A stretch of 64,000 nucleotides of DNA, taken from Candidatus Dormiibacterota bacterium (GTDB taxonomy: Bacteria > Chloroflexota > Dormibacteria > Dormibacterales > Dormibacteraceae). Made by a program: the position numbers and the translations under genes. The notes beneath the pieces are model-generated. The model was not told where the DNA came from. It saw only the letters and a list, made by a program, of their open reading frames with translations, and did not search any database. Shown here piece by piece: positions 32,277 to 40,927 of this stretch (positions are counted from its first letter, which is position 1; the number at the start of each line of letters is the position of its first letter). The stretch spans positions 217,044 to 281,043 of the forward strand of contig PNAG01000011.1 of assembly GCA_003169845.1 (NCBI GenBank). Reading direction: 5' to 3'.

Positions 32277-33068
32277 TCAAACGTGTTCGCGGTCGATTCG
32301 CTGGATAGACGCTGCCCGGCCAGTGGAGCCACTAATGGTAACCAGTACCGAATTGAAAGTCACGGGTCCAGACGCCACGACGAAACGGCTCGGGACGCCA
32401 GTCATGAACCGTTGGAGGACGACATCTTTGTCCATTCCGATGCAGCTGTCGCGAGGTCCCACCATGCCGACGTCTGTGACGTAGGCGGTACCCCCCGGAA
32501 GCACCCTGGCGTCTGCCGTCGGGATATGGGTGTGGGTGCCGACGACAGCGCTCGCCCGCCCGTCCAGGTGCCAGCCCATGGACGTCTTCTCGGAGGTGGT
32601 CTCAGCGTGCATGTCGCAGAAGACGATCCTGGGCTCCGGGTTGGCCGCCAGGATGGCATCAGCCGCCCGGAAGGGGTCGTCCAGGTTTTCGGCCGTGAAG
32701 ATCCGGCCCATCAGGTTCATGACCAGCACCTGCTGCCCCGCGGCCTCGACCACGCACGAGCCGACGCCCGGGGCCGCCGGAGGGTAGTTGGCCGGCCGCA
32801 GCACGCGCTGGAGGTGGGGTAGCTCGGGTACGAACTCCTTCTGGGCGAAGACATGGTTGCCGGTCGTGATGACGTCGGCGCCTGAAGCCTTCAGCTCCGC
32901 CGCAATCTTTGCCGTCAATCCGAAGCCGCCGGCCGCGTTCTCTCCGTTGACGATCACGAGGTCGGCCGCGAGCTCCTTCTTTAGGCCTGGTAGCAGCGCC
33001 TTGATCGCATCGCGACCGGGGTGGCCCACCACGTCGCCAACGAACAGAATTCGAAACTCGTCACTCAT
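32277..33068 (-). CDS. ymdB: YmdB-family metallophosphoesterase (TIGR00282)
   Basis: Calcineurin-like phosphodiesterase; the B. subtilis YmdB hydrolyses 2',3'-cAMP and affects biofilm formation. 263 residues from ATG 33068: FRILFVGDVVGHPGRDAI, VNGENAAGGFGL, TTGNHVF, FCDMHAETTSEK and VGTHTHIPTAD carry the two-metal ligands. The longer open frame to 33092 adds eight unlikely residues. It lies after the rny terminator, so it needs its own promoter or read-through. Confidence 0.93.
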   Translation of the reverse strand: MSDEFRILFVGDVVGHPGRDAIKALLPGLKKELAADLVIVNGENAAGGFGLTAKIAAELKASGADVITTGNHVFAQKEFVPELPHLQRVLRPANYPPAAPGVGSCVVEAAGQQVLVMNLMGRIFTAENLDDPFRAADAILAANPEPRIVFCDMHAETTSEKTSMGWHLDGRASAVVGTHTHIPTADARVLPGGTAYVTDVGMVGPRDSCIGMDKDVVLQRFMTGVPSRFVVASGPVTFNSVLVTISGSTGRAASIQRIDREHV

Positions 33069-33090
33069 GCCTGTCAAAGGTAGCCGGAAC

Positions 33091-33121
33091 AAAAAAGGGA
33101 GTCCCGAGCTGGGACTCCCTT
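33091..33121 (-). terminator. Rho-independent terminator of rny
   Basis: Eleven-bp stem AAGGGAGTCCC/GGGACTCCCTT (33095-33105/33111-33121) with a 5-nt loop; on the minus strand it is followed by a run of six T. It is the clearest terminator in the window. Confidence 0.9.
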
Positions 33122-33128
33122 CAATGAC

Positions 33129-34670
33129 TTACTTTGCGTATTCCACGGCCCTGGTCTCGCGCACCACCGTGACGCGAATCTGGCCGGGGAAGCTGAGCTC
33201 GCTTTCGATGCGCTTTGCGATGTCCCTCGCCATGAGCTGGGCAGCCGTGTCGTCGATCTGCTCCGGCTTGACCAGGATCCGGACCTCGCGTCCGGCCTGG
33301 ATGGCGTAGGACTGCTGCACGCCCTGGAACGAGTTCGCGATCTCCTCCAGCTTCTCGAGCCGCTTGACGTAAGCATCCAGCGACTCCCTGCGCGCACCCG
33401 GGCGGGCAGCGGAGATCGCGTCGGCCGCGATCAGCAACAGCGCCTCGATGCTGTGTGGCTCTTCGTCGTAGTGATGAGCCCTTACCGCGTGCACGACCGG
33501 GGCCGGAACCCCGTGTCGCTGCAGCAGATCCGCTCCGATCACCGCGTGCGATCCCTCGACCTCGTGGTCGATGGCCTTGCCGATGTCGTGCAAGAGACCC
33601 GACAGCTTGGCGATTCGTACGTCGGCGCCGATCTCGGCCGCCATCATGGCGGCAAGATAGGCGACCTCTTTGGAATGGTTCAACACCTGCTGCCCGTAGC
33701 TGGTGCGAAAACGCAGGATTCCGAGATGGCGGACGACCTCGGGATGAAGTCCCTGTAGGCCGACTTCCAGGACCGCTGCCTCTCCCTCCTCTTTGACCCG
33801 TTGCAGGACCTCGACTCGGGACTTGGCGACGATCTCTTCGATGCGGGCCGGATGGATCCGGCCGTCGACGATGAGCTTGTTCAGCGCGACCCGCGCCACC
33901 TCGCGGCGGACCGGGTCGAAGCCGCTGATGATCACGGCTTCCGGGGTGTCGTCGACGATAAGGTCGATCCCGGTCGCCTGCTGCAGGGCGCGGATGTTGC
34001 GCCCCTCCTTGCCGATGATGCGCCCCTTCAGCTCGTCGGTCGGCAGCGGAAGCACCGAGACCGAGACTTCGGCGGTCTGGTCGGCGGCAATGCGCTGGAT
34101 CGACTCGGTGACGATTTCGCGAGCGCGGCGCTCGCTCTCGTCGCGAGCTGCCAGCTCGGACTCCCTGACCTTGTGGGCGACTTCGTTGCGCAGCTCCTGC
34201 TCGACCTGCCCCATCAGGATCCCCGAAGCTTCCTGGCGGGTCATGTTGGCGACCCTCTGTAGCTCCTTCTCCTGCTGGTGGACGCTGTCGTCGAGCTGAG
34301 CGCGGACCTCGTCCAGCGACTTCTCTTTGTTGCCGAGCTCACGCTCGCGCCCGTTGAGATCCTCACCCTTGCGGTCGAGGTTCTCCTCCTTCTGGAGTAG
34401 ACGCTTCTCGATCTGCTGAGACTGTGCCCGATACTCGCGGGCCTCCTGTTCGGCGGCGGTGCGGATCTGGACCGCTTCCTCTTTGGCTTCGAGCAGCTTC
34501 TCCTTGGCCTGGGTTTCGGTCTCGGAAAGGACTGCCTGGGCTTTGAGCTCCAGTGCGCTGGATCCCTCGCCCTGCCGGCGCCGGAGCAGCAGAAACGCAG
34601 CTCCAAAACCGGCGCCGATTGCCACAAGGACCGCCACAACCAATAGCGATACGGAGACGTTGACTGGCAT
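33129..34670 (-). CDS. rny: Ribonuclease Y
   Basis: Membrane-anchored endoribonuclease that initiates mRNA decay. 513 residues: N-terminal membrane helix ([21 protein letters not shown]), long coiled coil (about 35-190), KH domain with [15 protein letters not shown], and HD domain with [19 protein letters not shown] and [14 protein letters not shown]. Start ATG 34670. It is followed by a strong terminator. The recA-recX-rny-ymdB-spoVS order is the Firmicute one. Confidence 0.96.
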   Translation of the reverse strand: MPVNVSVSLLVVAVLVAIGAGFGAAFLLLRRRQGEGSSALELKAQAVLSETETQAKEKLLEAKEEAVQIRTAAEQEAREYRAQSQQIEKRLLQKEENLDRKGEDLNGRERELGNKEKSLDEVRAQLDDSVHQQEKELQRVANMTRQEASGILMGQVEQELRNEVAHKVRESELAARDESERRAREIVTESIQRIAADQTAEVSVSVLPLPTDELKGRIIGKEGRNIRALQQATGIDLIVDDTPEAVIISGFDPVRREVARVALNKLIVDGRIHPARIEEIVAKSRVEVLQRVKEEGEAAVLEVGLQGLHPEVVRHLGILRFRTSYGQQVLNHSKEVAYLAAMMAAEIGADVRIAKLSGLLHDIGKAIDHEVEGSHAVIGADLLQRHGVPAPVVHAVRAHHYDEEPHSIEALLLIAADAISAARPGARRESLDAYVKRLEKLEEIANSFQGVQQSYAIQAGREVRILVKPEQIDDTAAQLMARDIAKRIESELSFPGQIRVTVVRETRAVEYAK

Positions 34671-34790
34671 GTGACATGCACCTCGTATATTCGATTGTCA
34701 AAGTGCGGAACCATGGCAGAGCCCGCGGGGTTCCGCCTCGGGTTGGCTCTATGACTGCGGGCGCTTTGGGCGACCCGCGAACATCAAATT

Positions 34791-35309
34791 CTAGTCTTCG
34801 TCCCCGCGGGGCGTTCCAGACAGCACGGCACGGCACGCCCCACGAACGATGGTGGTAGAAAAGCCGAGCCGCAGGAGCTTGTTTCCCACGCGGTCCAGCA
34901 TCTCGCGATACTCCGTGATCTCCCTCTTACCGTACGTTCGTTCGATGATGCGCATGGCTGAAGCCATTTGCAGAGCGTCGTTATAGCTCGCCAGCGCACG
35001 GTCGGCTTGAGCCCGATCCACACCTCGTTGGGCGAGCTCTGCCGAAAGAGCCCGCGGGCCCCGCGACCTTGACCGGAGCCTGACGAGCCCCTCCGCGAAA
35101 GAGAGGTCGTTGAGGTAGCCAAGCTCGTCCAGCCGGACCAGGGCCGAGTCGATCTCCTCTGACGTGTACCCCCGGCGCCCGAGTTTGCGCTGGATCTCGA
35201 CCCGCGAATGCGCTCGCCGGCCCAGAAGACGCAAGCCCGCGCCCAGAGCACTACCCTGCGGGCGGCGAATGCCGGCTGGTCTTGTCCGGTTAGAGCTCCT
35301 CGTCCGCAA
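34791..35309 (-). CDS. recX: Regulatory protein RecX
   Basis: Inhibitor of RecA filament growth and activity. 172 residues, three-helix-repeat protein: [40 protein letters not shown] (residues 35-74) is the conserved RecX block, followed by [20 protein letters not shown]. The TTG start at 35309 lies inside the 3' end of recA (20-base overlap). Co-transcription from the LexA-controlled recA promoter is expected. An Arg-rich N-terminal extension is seen. Confidence 0.9.
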   Translation of the reverse strand: MRTRSSNRTRPAGIRRPQGSALGAGLRLLGRRAHSRVEIQRKLGRRGYTSEEIDSALVRLDELGYLNDLSFAEGLVRLRSRSRGPRALSAELAQRGVDRAQADRALASYNDALQMASAMRIIERTYGKREITEYREMLDRVGNKLLRLGFSTTIVRGACRAVLSGTPRGDED

Positions 35310-36351
35310 CTGCGGAAGCCCTCAGAACGCCTGCGGCTTTCAGCACGGCAGACGCAGTCCCGCCGGCGGCCTTTTCCCTGACCTTGGCCTCGATCTCCGC
35401 GGAAAGCGTCGGGTTCTCACGCAGGTAGTTGCGGACGTTCTCACGTCCCTGGCCGAGCCGCTGGTCCCCGTACGACATCCAGGTGCCGCTCTTCTCCAGG
35501 ACGCTATATTCGATCGCGGCGTCGATCAGCGAGCCTTCGCGCGAGATGCCCTCGTTGAAGAGGATGTCGAACTCTGCCGAGCGGAACGGCGGCGCGACCT
35601 TGTTCTTCACCACCTTGACCTTCACCCGGGCCCCAACCGAGTCGAGACCCGACTTGATCACCTCGACCTTTCGGATGTCGAGGCGCACCGATGAGTAGAA
35701 CTTGAGGGCGCGTCCACCAGGCTGGGTCTCCGGGTTTCCGAACATGATTCCAACCTTCTCCCGGAGCTGGTTCAGGAAGATGACAGAGCAGTTGGACTTG
35801 GAGATTGCTGCTGTCAGCTTTCGCAACGCCTGCGACATGAGCCGAGCCTGAAGCCCCATGTGGGAGTCTCCCATGTCGCCCTCGATCTCCGCCTTCGGCA
35901 CGAGTGCCGCCACGGAATCGATGACGATCACGTCGACGGCTCCGGAGCGAACCAGGACCTCGACGATCTCGAGCGCCTGCTCGCCCGTGTCAGGCTGGCT
36001 GATCAGCAGATCGTCGATCTTCACACCGATCCGCGCGGCGTAGAGGGGATCGAGGGCGTGCTCCGCGTCGACGAACGCGGCCACCCCACCTTGCTTCTGG
36101 GCTTCTGCGATGACGTGAAGGGCGAGCGTGGTCTTTCCCGCCGACTCGGGACCGTACAGCTCGGTCACGCGGCCGCGCGGAATCCCGCCCACGCCGAGTG
36201 CGAGGTCGAGCAGCAGCGCCCCGGTGGGAATCACTGTGATCTCGCCGCGCAGCGCGGCCTGCTCACCCAACTTCATGATCGAACCCTTTCCGTAGCTCTT
36301 CACGATCTGGGCCATCGCCGAGTCGAGCGATTTCTCTTTTTCCTTTTCCAT
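35290..36351 (-). CDS. recA: Recombinase RecA
   Basis: Central strand-exchange ATPase and LexA coprotease. 353 residues: [21 protein letters not shown] start, Walker [40 protein letters not shown], loop L1/L2 region with [22 protein letters not shown] and the C-terminal acidic end ADEEL. AGGAGG lies ten bases before the ATG. The promoter carries a perfect LexA site in its spacer (36448-36476). Confidence 0.98.
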   Translation of the reverse strand: MEKEKEKSLDSAMAQIVKSYGKGSIMKLGEQAALRGEITVIPTGALLLDLALGVGGIPRGRVTELYGPESAGKTTLALHVIAEAQKQGGVAAFVDAEHALDPLYAARIGVKIDDLLISQPDTGEQALEIVEVLVRSGAVDVIVIDSVAALVPKAEIEGDMGDSHMGLQARLMSQALRKLTAAISKSNCSVIFLNQLREKVGIMFGNPETQPGGRALKFYSSVRLDIRKVEVIKSGLDSVGARVKVKVVKNKVAPPFRSAEFDILFNEGISREGSLIDAAIEYSVLEKSGTWMSYGDQRLGQGRENVRNYLRENPTLSAEIEAKVREKAAGGTASAVLKAAGVLRASAVADEEL

Positions 36352-36447
36352 GTCTTGAATGCCTCCTAGGTGGTTGCGGCGAGTGTTCTACGTCGTGGTG
36401 CTGAGAGCAATGGGCTTAACACAGCTTCGTAGGATGGCCGTGGCGAT

Positions 36448-36476
36448 ATTATCGAACAAGTGTTCGTCTGCGTCAA
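36448..36476 (-). promoter_or_regulatory. recA promoter with LexA site in the spacer
   Basis: Minus strand TTGACG (36476-36471), 17-bp spacer, GATAAT (36453-36448). The perfect SOS box CGAAC-AAGT-GTTCG occupies 36453-36466. Confidence 0.85.
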
Positions 36477-36481
36477 TAGGC

Positions 36482-37570
36482 TCAATCGGTCTTCACCCTC
36501 GCGACCGAGCGAGCTTCTTCCGCAAGCAGCCGGAGCGCCTGCTCCGCCGCCTGCCGCCGGTTTGACCGGCGGTCGCCGTGGAACCGGTATTCGCGGGACG
36601 CGGAGCCGCCGGCCGACGCAACAGCAACGTAGGTCAGGCCCACGGGCTTGGCCGAACCGTCTGAGTCCGGACCGGCGATCCCGGTGACGCCCACCGCCAG
36701 GTCGGTCCCAAAGCGGGACCGGGCGCCCTCCGCCATTGCTTGCGCCACCTCGCTGCTGACCGCGCCCACTCGCTTCAGCAGGTCCGGCGACACGCCGAGC
36801 TGGCTCCGCTTCACCTCGTCCGAGTAAGCGATCACACCCCCGACGAAATACGTCGAACTGCCGGGTTGGTCGGTGATCAGCGCCCCGACCATGCCACCGG
36901 TGCACGACTCAGCGACTGAGACGGTGAGGCCTTGCTGGCGTAAGAGCTCGCCAAGGTCGCGCGCCGCCTGATCGCCGGCTTCGGTGGGTGTGGGCGCTCC
37001 CCCGCTTGGACCGGCACGCCCGGGCGCGCTCGAGGTGTCGAATGGCCCGATGAGGTAGCGAAACCGCCACAGGTAGTCGAGGCCGCTCCAGATCGTGAAA
37101 ATGACCGCCACACCGACGGCGAGGTCTGCCACGGGTACGACGATCGGATACGGGCGCTGCAGGATCAAAAGCGTCACGGCGCTCATTTGCATGACGGTCT
37201 TCGTCTTGCCGAGGGGTGCCGCCGCGATCACGCGACCCTGGGCGGCGGCCACCGAACGCAGGATCGTGATGATCAGCTCGCGCGAGAAGATCACCACCAC
37301 GACCCACGCGGCGACCAGCCCCTCCTGGACCAGCACGATCAGCACCGACAGGACGAACAACTTGTCCGCCAGGGGATCGAGGAACTTTCCGAAGTCGCTC
37401 ACGGTGCCGCGCCGGCGCGCGATCTCGCCGTCCAGGGTGTCGGTGATGGAGAAGACGAGGAAGAGCGCCGCCGCCAGCTGGTCGTGCCCAGGGAACCGGA
37501 CGAGGAGCAGCACCATCAGCGGCGGGATCGCCACCAGCCGGCTGAGCGTCAAGGCGTTAGGGACGTTCAT
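36482..37570 (-). CDS. Fusion of CDP-diacylglycerol-glycerol-3-phosphate phosphatidyltransferase and CinA C-terminal amidase
   Basis: Two enzymes in one 362-residue frame. Residues 1-178 are PgsA (phosphatidylglycerophosphate synthase), with TLSRLVAIPPLMVLLL, the CDP-alcohol motif DTLDGEIARRRGTVSDFGKFLDPLADK and several membrane helices. A Gly/Pro linker follows (about 180-200). Residues 203-362 are the CinA C-terminal domain/PncC nicotinamide-nucleotide amidase with VAESCTGGMVGALITD, GGVIAYSDEVKRSQLGV and AVGVTGIAGPDSDG. The separate pgsA and cinA genes lie in this order before recA in B. subtilis, so a gene fusion with loss of the N-terminal MoCF domain of CinA is likely. Confidence 0.88.
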   Translation of the reverse strand: MNVPNALTLSRLVAIPPLMVLLLVRFPGHDQLAAALFLVFSITDTLDGEIARRRGTVSDFGKFLDPLADKLFVLSVLIVLVQEGLVAAWVVVVIFSRELIITILRSVAAAQGRVIAAAPLGKTKTVMQMSAVTLLILQRPYPIVVPVADLAVGVAVIFTIWSGLDYLWRFRYLIGPFDTSSAPGRAGPSGGAPTPTEAGDQAARDLGELLRQQGLTVSVAESCTGGMVGALITDQPGSSTYFVGGVIAYSDEVKRSQLGVSPDLLKRVGAVSSEVAQAMAEGARSRFGTDLAVGVTGIAGPDSDGSAKPVGLTYVAVASAGGSASREYRFHGDRRSNRRQAAEQALRLLAEEARSVARVKTD

Positions 37571-37647
37571 GACCTGGCCTCATGACTTGGGTTCATTTCT
37601 GGCTACGTCAAGTTTGCGACGAGAGGTCCCGCGCCGGGACTCTCGCG

Positions 37648-39942
37648 TCATTCGATGCCCAGCCGCTCCAGGAGCTCGTCGACGTCGGGCAGGTTCATCA
37701 GGACCTCTCGCGACTTGGATCCCTGGTAGCTGCCGACGACGTAGTGCTCAGCGAGCTGGTCGACGATGCGTCCTGCCCGCGAATAGCCGACGTTGAACTT
37801 GCGCTGTACGAGAGAGACCGAAGCAGAGCCCTCCGCGGCGACTGCCCGCGCCGAGCGCGCGAAAAGCGGATCGAGCTTGCGCTCCTGGGTCTCCCCTCTC
37901 TCCCACTCCGTGCCGGAACCCTGTTCGAGGATCTCCTGCATGTAGTGCGGTTCGCCCTGCGACTTCCAGAAATTGACGACTCCTTCAACCTCCGGGTCGC
38001 TGACGAAGGCGCCCTGGATGCGGGTCGGCTTGCCGGCGTCGACGGGCTGGTAGAGCATGTCTCCGCGACCGAGCAGCTTCTCCGCTCCGCCGGAGTCCAG
38101 GATGACGCGGCTGTCCACCTGTGAGCCCACGGCGAATGCGATGCGCGACGGGATGTTCGCCTTGATCAGCCCCGTGATGATGTCTGTCGAGGGTCGCTGA
38201 GTCGCGATGATGAGGTGAATGCCGACGGCCCGCGCCAGCTGCGCGATGCGGCAGATGAGCTCTTCGATTTCCCCCGCCGCGACCATCATCAGGTCGGCAA
38301 GCTCATCGATGACGATCACGATGTATGGCAGCTGCCGCGCGAGCTTTTGCGTTGCCTTGTCGTTGTAGGCGGCGATGTTGCGTACGCCCTCGGCCGAGAA
38401 GATCTTGTACCGCCGGTCCATCTCCGCCACAGCCCAGCGCAATGCTGCTGCGGCCTGGTGGGACTCGACGAGCACCGGGAGGGCCAGGTGCGGGAGCCCG
38501 TTGTACCCGGTCAGCTCGACTCGCTTCGGGTCGATCAGCAGAAGACGCATGTGCTCCGGCGTGACCTGGAACAAAAGGCTCGTGATCAAAGCGTTGATGC
38601 ACACGCTCTTGCCCTGGCCCGTCGCGCCGGCGATGAGCAGGTGCGGCATGCGTGTGAGGTCCGCGATGATCGACTGGCCTGACACGTCATTGCCGAGTCC
38701 GAGCGCCAGCTTGTTCGTGCCCTCGCGGAAAGCCGCGGTCTCGAGGACCTCGCGAATCGTGACCAGGGCCGCCGACTTGTTGGGGACCTCGATCCCGACC
38801 GCAGCCTTCCCCGGGATCGGTGCTTCGATGCGCAGCGGAGCCGCGGCGAGCGCCAGGGAGAGGTCGTTTTGCAGCGCGGTGATCCGTTTGACCTGGACCC
38901 CCGGGCCGGGCTGAAGCTCGTACTGGGTGACGGCCGGCCCGGGGTTGACGCCCACCACCTTGCACGCGACCCCGAAAGTCTCGAGGGTGCTCTCGATGAT
39001 CTTGACGTTGCGCTTGATCTCGTCGGCCATCTGTGCGCGCTTCGCGGTCACGGTGTCGAGCAGCGTGATCGAGGGCAGCTTCCAGTCGATCTCAGGCAGG
39101 TCGTCCTCGAGCTCGGCGACCACGCGCAGCGCCGGCGGCTCGGTCGCTTCGTCCGAACCTGATTTTTCGATCTTGGCGGAGGCTTTGACCGCCGGTACCT
39201 CACGTTCCTCTTCGAGCTCCCACGGCCGGGCTTTCTCGACCGCGGGATGCGGCGCCGCAAAGCTGGCGGCCGACTTGGCCAGCTCGTCACGCGTGGCCGG
39301 CGGCGACTTGACCTCTTTGCTCTCCTTGCTCTTCGGGGGAGCCGGCGGCGAGACCAGGTTCTGCAATCTCAGGCGCTCCGCGTACGCGGCCTGACCCGTG
39401 GAGACCACTGTAGCGAGGAGCGCGCCCGGGCTGAAGTGGACGGTGACGATCAACCCGATCACGAGCAGCGCGATCAGCACCGCCCACGCACCCGGATGGC
39501 CGAACACCTGGATCACCGCTCCGTCGATGTCATGACCCACCGCTCCACCGTGTCCCAGCAGACCGAAGATCCCGACCAGCGCGATCACCGCAACGCCTCC
39601 CGACACGATGTCGACCGGCCGCGGCCGAGGCGCTTTCGGCCACAGCAGATACGTACCGAGACCCAGCGCAGCGGCGATAGGGACGAACCACGCGCGGTCA
39701 AACGTTGCGACCAGCCAGTCGCGAAGGCCCGTGAGGATCGAGCCGGCGTTGCTCGCCAGGGCCAGCAGGCCCAGCAGCGCGACGAGGATGAGCAGGACGC
39801 CCGTGATCTCGCGTCCCTGGCGCTGAGTGAGATGGGGCCTGGTGGCGCGTTTGGTCCGGGCGGGTCGGGAACGCGCCGCGCGCGAGGTGCGGCGAGTGCC
39901 GTGTGTGGAGTGACGTGAGCCTCGGGATGTGGTGCGACGCAT
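37648..39942 (-). CDS. ftsK: DNA translocase FtsK/SpoIIIE family
   Basis: Septum-linked DNA pump that clears and resolves chromosomes at division. ATG 39942 gives 764 residues: basic Arg-rich N-terminus, four membrane helices (about 45-185), a Ser/Glu/Ala-rich linker, then the motor domain with GATGQGKSVCINALI (Walker A; most relatives have Ser for the Gln), IVIVIDELADLMM (Walker B) and IGTQRPS-like IATQRPSTDIITG, and a C-terminal winged gamma domain (FNVGYSRAGRIVDQLAEH). The frame opens 18 codons further upstream without similarity. Confidence 0.95.
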   Translation of the reverse strand: MRRTTSRGSRHSTHGTRRTSRAARSRPARTKRATRPHLTQRQGREITGVLLILVALLGLLALASNAGSILTGLRDWLVATFDRAWFVPIAAALGLGTYLLWPKAPRPRPVDIVSGGVAVIALVGIFGLLGHGGAVGHDIDGAVIQVFGHPGAWAVLIALLVIGLIVTVHFSPGALLATVVSTGQAAYAERLRLQNLVSPPAPPKSKESKEVKSPPATRDELAKSAASFAAPHPAVEKARPWELEEEREVPAVKASAKIEKSGSDEATEPPALRVVAELEDDLPEIDWKLPSITLLDTVTAKRAQMADEIKRNVKIIESTLETFGVACKVVGVNPGPAVTQYELQPGPGVQVKRITALQNDLSLALAAAPLRIEAPIPGKAAVGIEVPNKSAALVTIREVLETAAFREGTNKLALGLGNDVSGQSIIADLTRMPHLLIAGATGQGKSVCINALITSLLFQVTPEHMRLLLIDPKRVELTGYNGLPHLALPVLVESHQAAAALRWAVAEMDRRYKIFSAEGVRNIAAYNDKATQKLARQLPYIVIVIDELADLMMVAAGEIEELICRIAQLARAVGIHLIIATQRPSTDIITGLIKANIPSRIAFAVGSQVDSRVILDSGGAEKLLGRGDMLYQPVDAGKPTRIQGAFVSDPEVEGVVNFWKSQGEPHYMQEILEQGSGTEWERGETQERKLDPLFARSARAVAAEGSASVSLVQRKFNVGYSRAGRIVDQLAEHYVVGSYQGSKSREVLMNLPDVDELLERLGIE

Positions 39943-40029
39943 GCTGCGGGCCCTGGAGCCGTAGCGGATTCTACACCCAGCCCGGTTGGGGTCCAAATTC
40001 CAGGAGGCGGCCCGAGCGATACTCTCCGC

Positions 40030-40326
40030 GTGGCCGTCGATCCATTCGCCGAAGCTGAGATCCGCTACAAGTTCCTGGTCGATGAGCGCCGGTCCGGCGG
40101 CCTTCAGCCTCGAGCGTTCAGGCTCGCGGTTCGAGATCTTGCCGTGCTCGACAGCGAAGGGCGGCGATGGATGCTCGGACCGGAAGACGGCATCTGGTAC
40201 CGAAGAGAGAATGAGCGGTGGCTGCAGGCGGACCCGCCGCGCCGCCTGGTCTGCCCTTCATGCGGGCATCACAACCTGGGCCGTCACAGCTTCTGCGTCG
40301 AGTGCGGGCACCGTCTGAATCGATAG
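40030..40326 (+). CDS. Small zinc-ribbon hypothetical protein (98 aa)
   Basis: GTG 40030 opens AVDPFAEAEIRYKFLVDERRS. A C-terminal double CxxC (CPSCGHHNLGRHSFCVECG, about residues 77-95) is a typical zinc ribbon; the central part (VLDSEGRRWMLGPEDGIWYRR) resembles short domains that read a value before a membrane or nucleic-acid module. The family is not recognised. Divergent from ftsK and convergent with another zinc-ribbon gene. Confidence 0.6.
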   Translation: MAVDPFAEAEIRYKFLVDERRSGGLQPRAFRLAVRDLAVLDSEGRRWMLGPEDGIWYRRENERWLQADPPRRLVCPSCGHHNLGRHSFCVECGHRLNR

Positions 40327-40334
40327 GAGATCGG

Positions 40335-40398
40335 CCCCCTCTCCCCCGTCAGGGGAGCAATCAGTCAGTCCCATCCTCATCGCCGCTTGCGCGCAGGG
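40335..40398. repeat. Interspersed repeat, family C, copy C2
   Basis: CCCCCTCTCCCCCGTCAGGGG hairpin-like start, then a 24-bp stretch (40367-40390) identical to copy C1. As with C1 it lies just after the stop codon of a + strand gene. Confidence 0.65.
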
Positions 40399-40433
40399 AT
40401 GTGGGGATAGGGGCGGGAAAGAACGCTTTTTAG

Positions 40434-40733
40434 CTAGTGGTGCACTTGCGCTTGGGCGATGCCGTAGATCAGGCCCGCGACCAGCGGGACCAGGGCCGCG
40501 AGGAACCAGAGCCTCCACCACAGGGGACGCGAGTCCCCTCGCATCATCTCGTGCCCGCAGAAGCCGCAGTACCTATCGAAAGGGCCGGCGATTCCCCGGC
40601 AGCTGCCACATTGGTGGAGCTGGAGCCCGCAGTGGGCGCAGCGTGACTCCTCGGCGTGGTTGAGCATCATGGCCGGCTGGTCGCAACGCGGACACAGGCT
40701 TGGCGCAACAAGCGCTAGGGGAGGGAGTTTCAC
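40434..40733 (-). CDS. Double zinc-ribbon membrane protein (99 aa)
   Basis: 99 residues with four CxxC pairs in two ribbons (CPRC...CAHC and CGSC...CGFC, residues 14-60) and one C-terminal membrane helix (LWWRLWFLAALVPLVAGLIYG, about 71-91). No family name is recognised; such zinc-ribbon plus single-TM proteins are common and poorly understood. The first codons MKLPPLALVAP suit an ATG start at 40733. Convergent with the + strand zinc-ribbon gene; about 190 bp without a clear feature separate it from rnj. Confidence 0.6.
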   Translation of the reverse strand: MKLPPLALVAPSLCPRCDQPAMMLNHAEESRCAHCGLQLHQCGSCRGIAGPFDRYCGFCGHEMMRGDSRPLWWRLWFLAALVPLVAGLIYGIAQAQVHH

Positions 40734-40927
40734 TGCCCTGCTAGCGTCGCGGGGCGGCCGAGTTCACCTCGGCCGCAACTTTGTTCTTGAGGTCTGCCAA
40801 GCGTCATCAGGATTAACTATTCCGTAAATCACATCCCCGGGAAGATGAGCGCCAGCCCTGTGGATCCGCAGCTGAGAAAGCCGCTTCTGGATGAGGGCCG
40901 GGTCCCCGTCGGCGAAACCGACCGGGC

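Noticed and set aside
37898..37916. GAAC-CCT-GTTC in ftsK and similar near-matches (2258, 33325, 36574) as LexA sites
   Set aside because: Spacer is 2-3 bases instead of 4, or an arm base is wrong, and all lie inside coding sequence.
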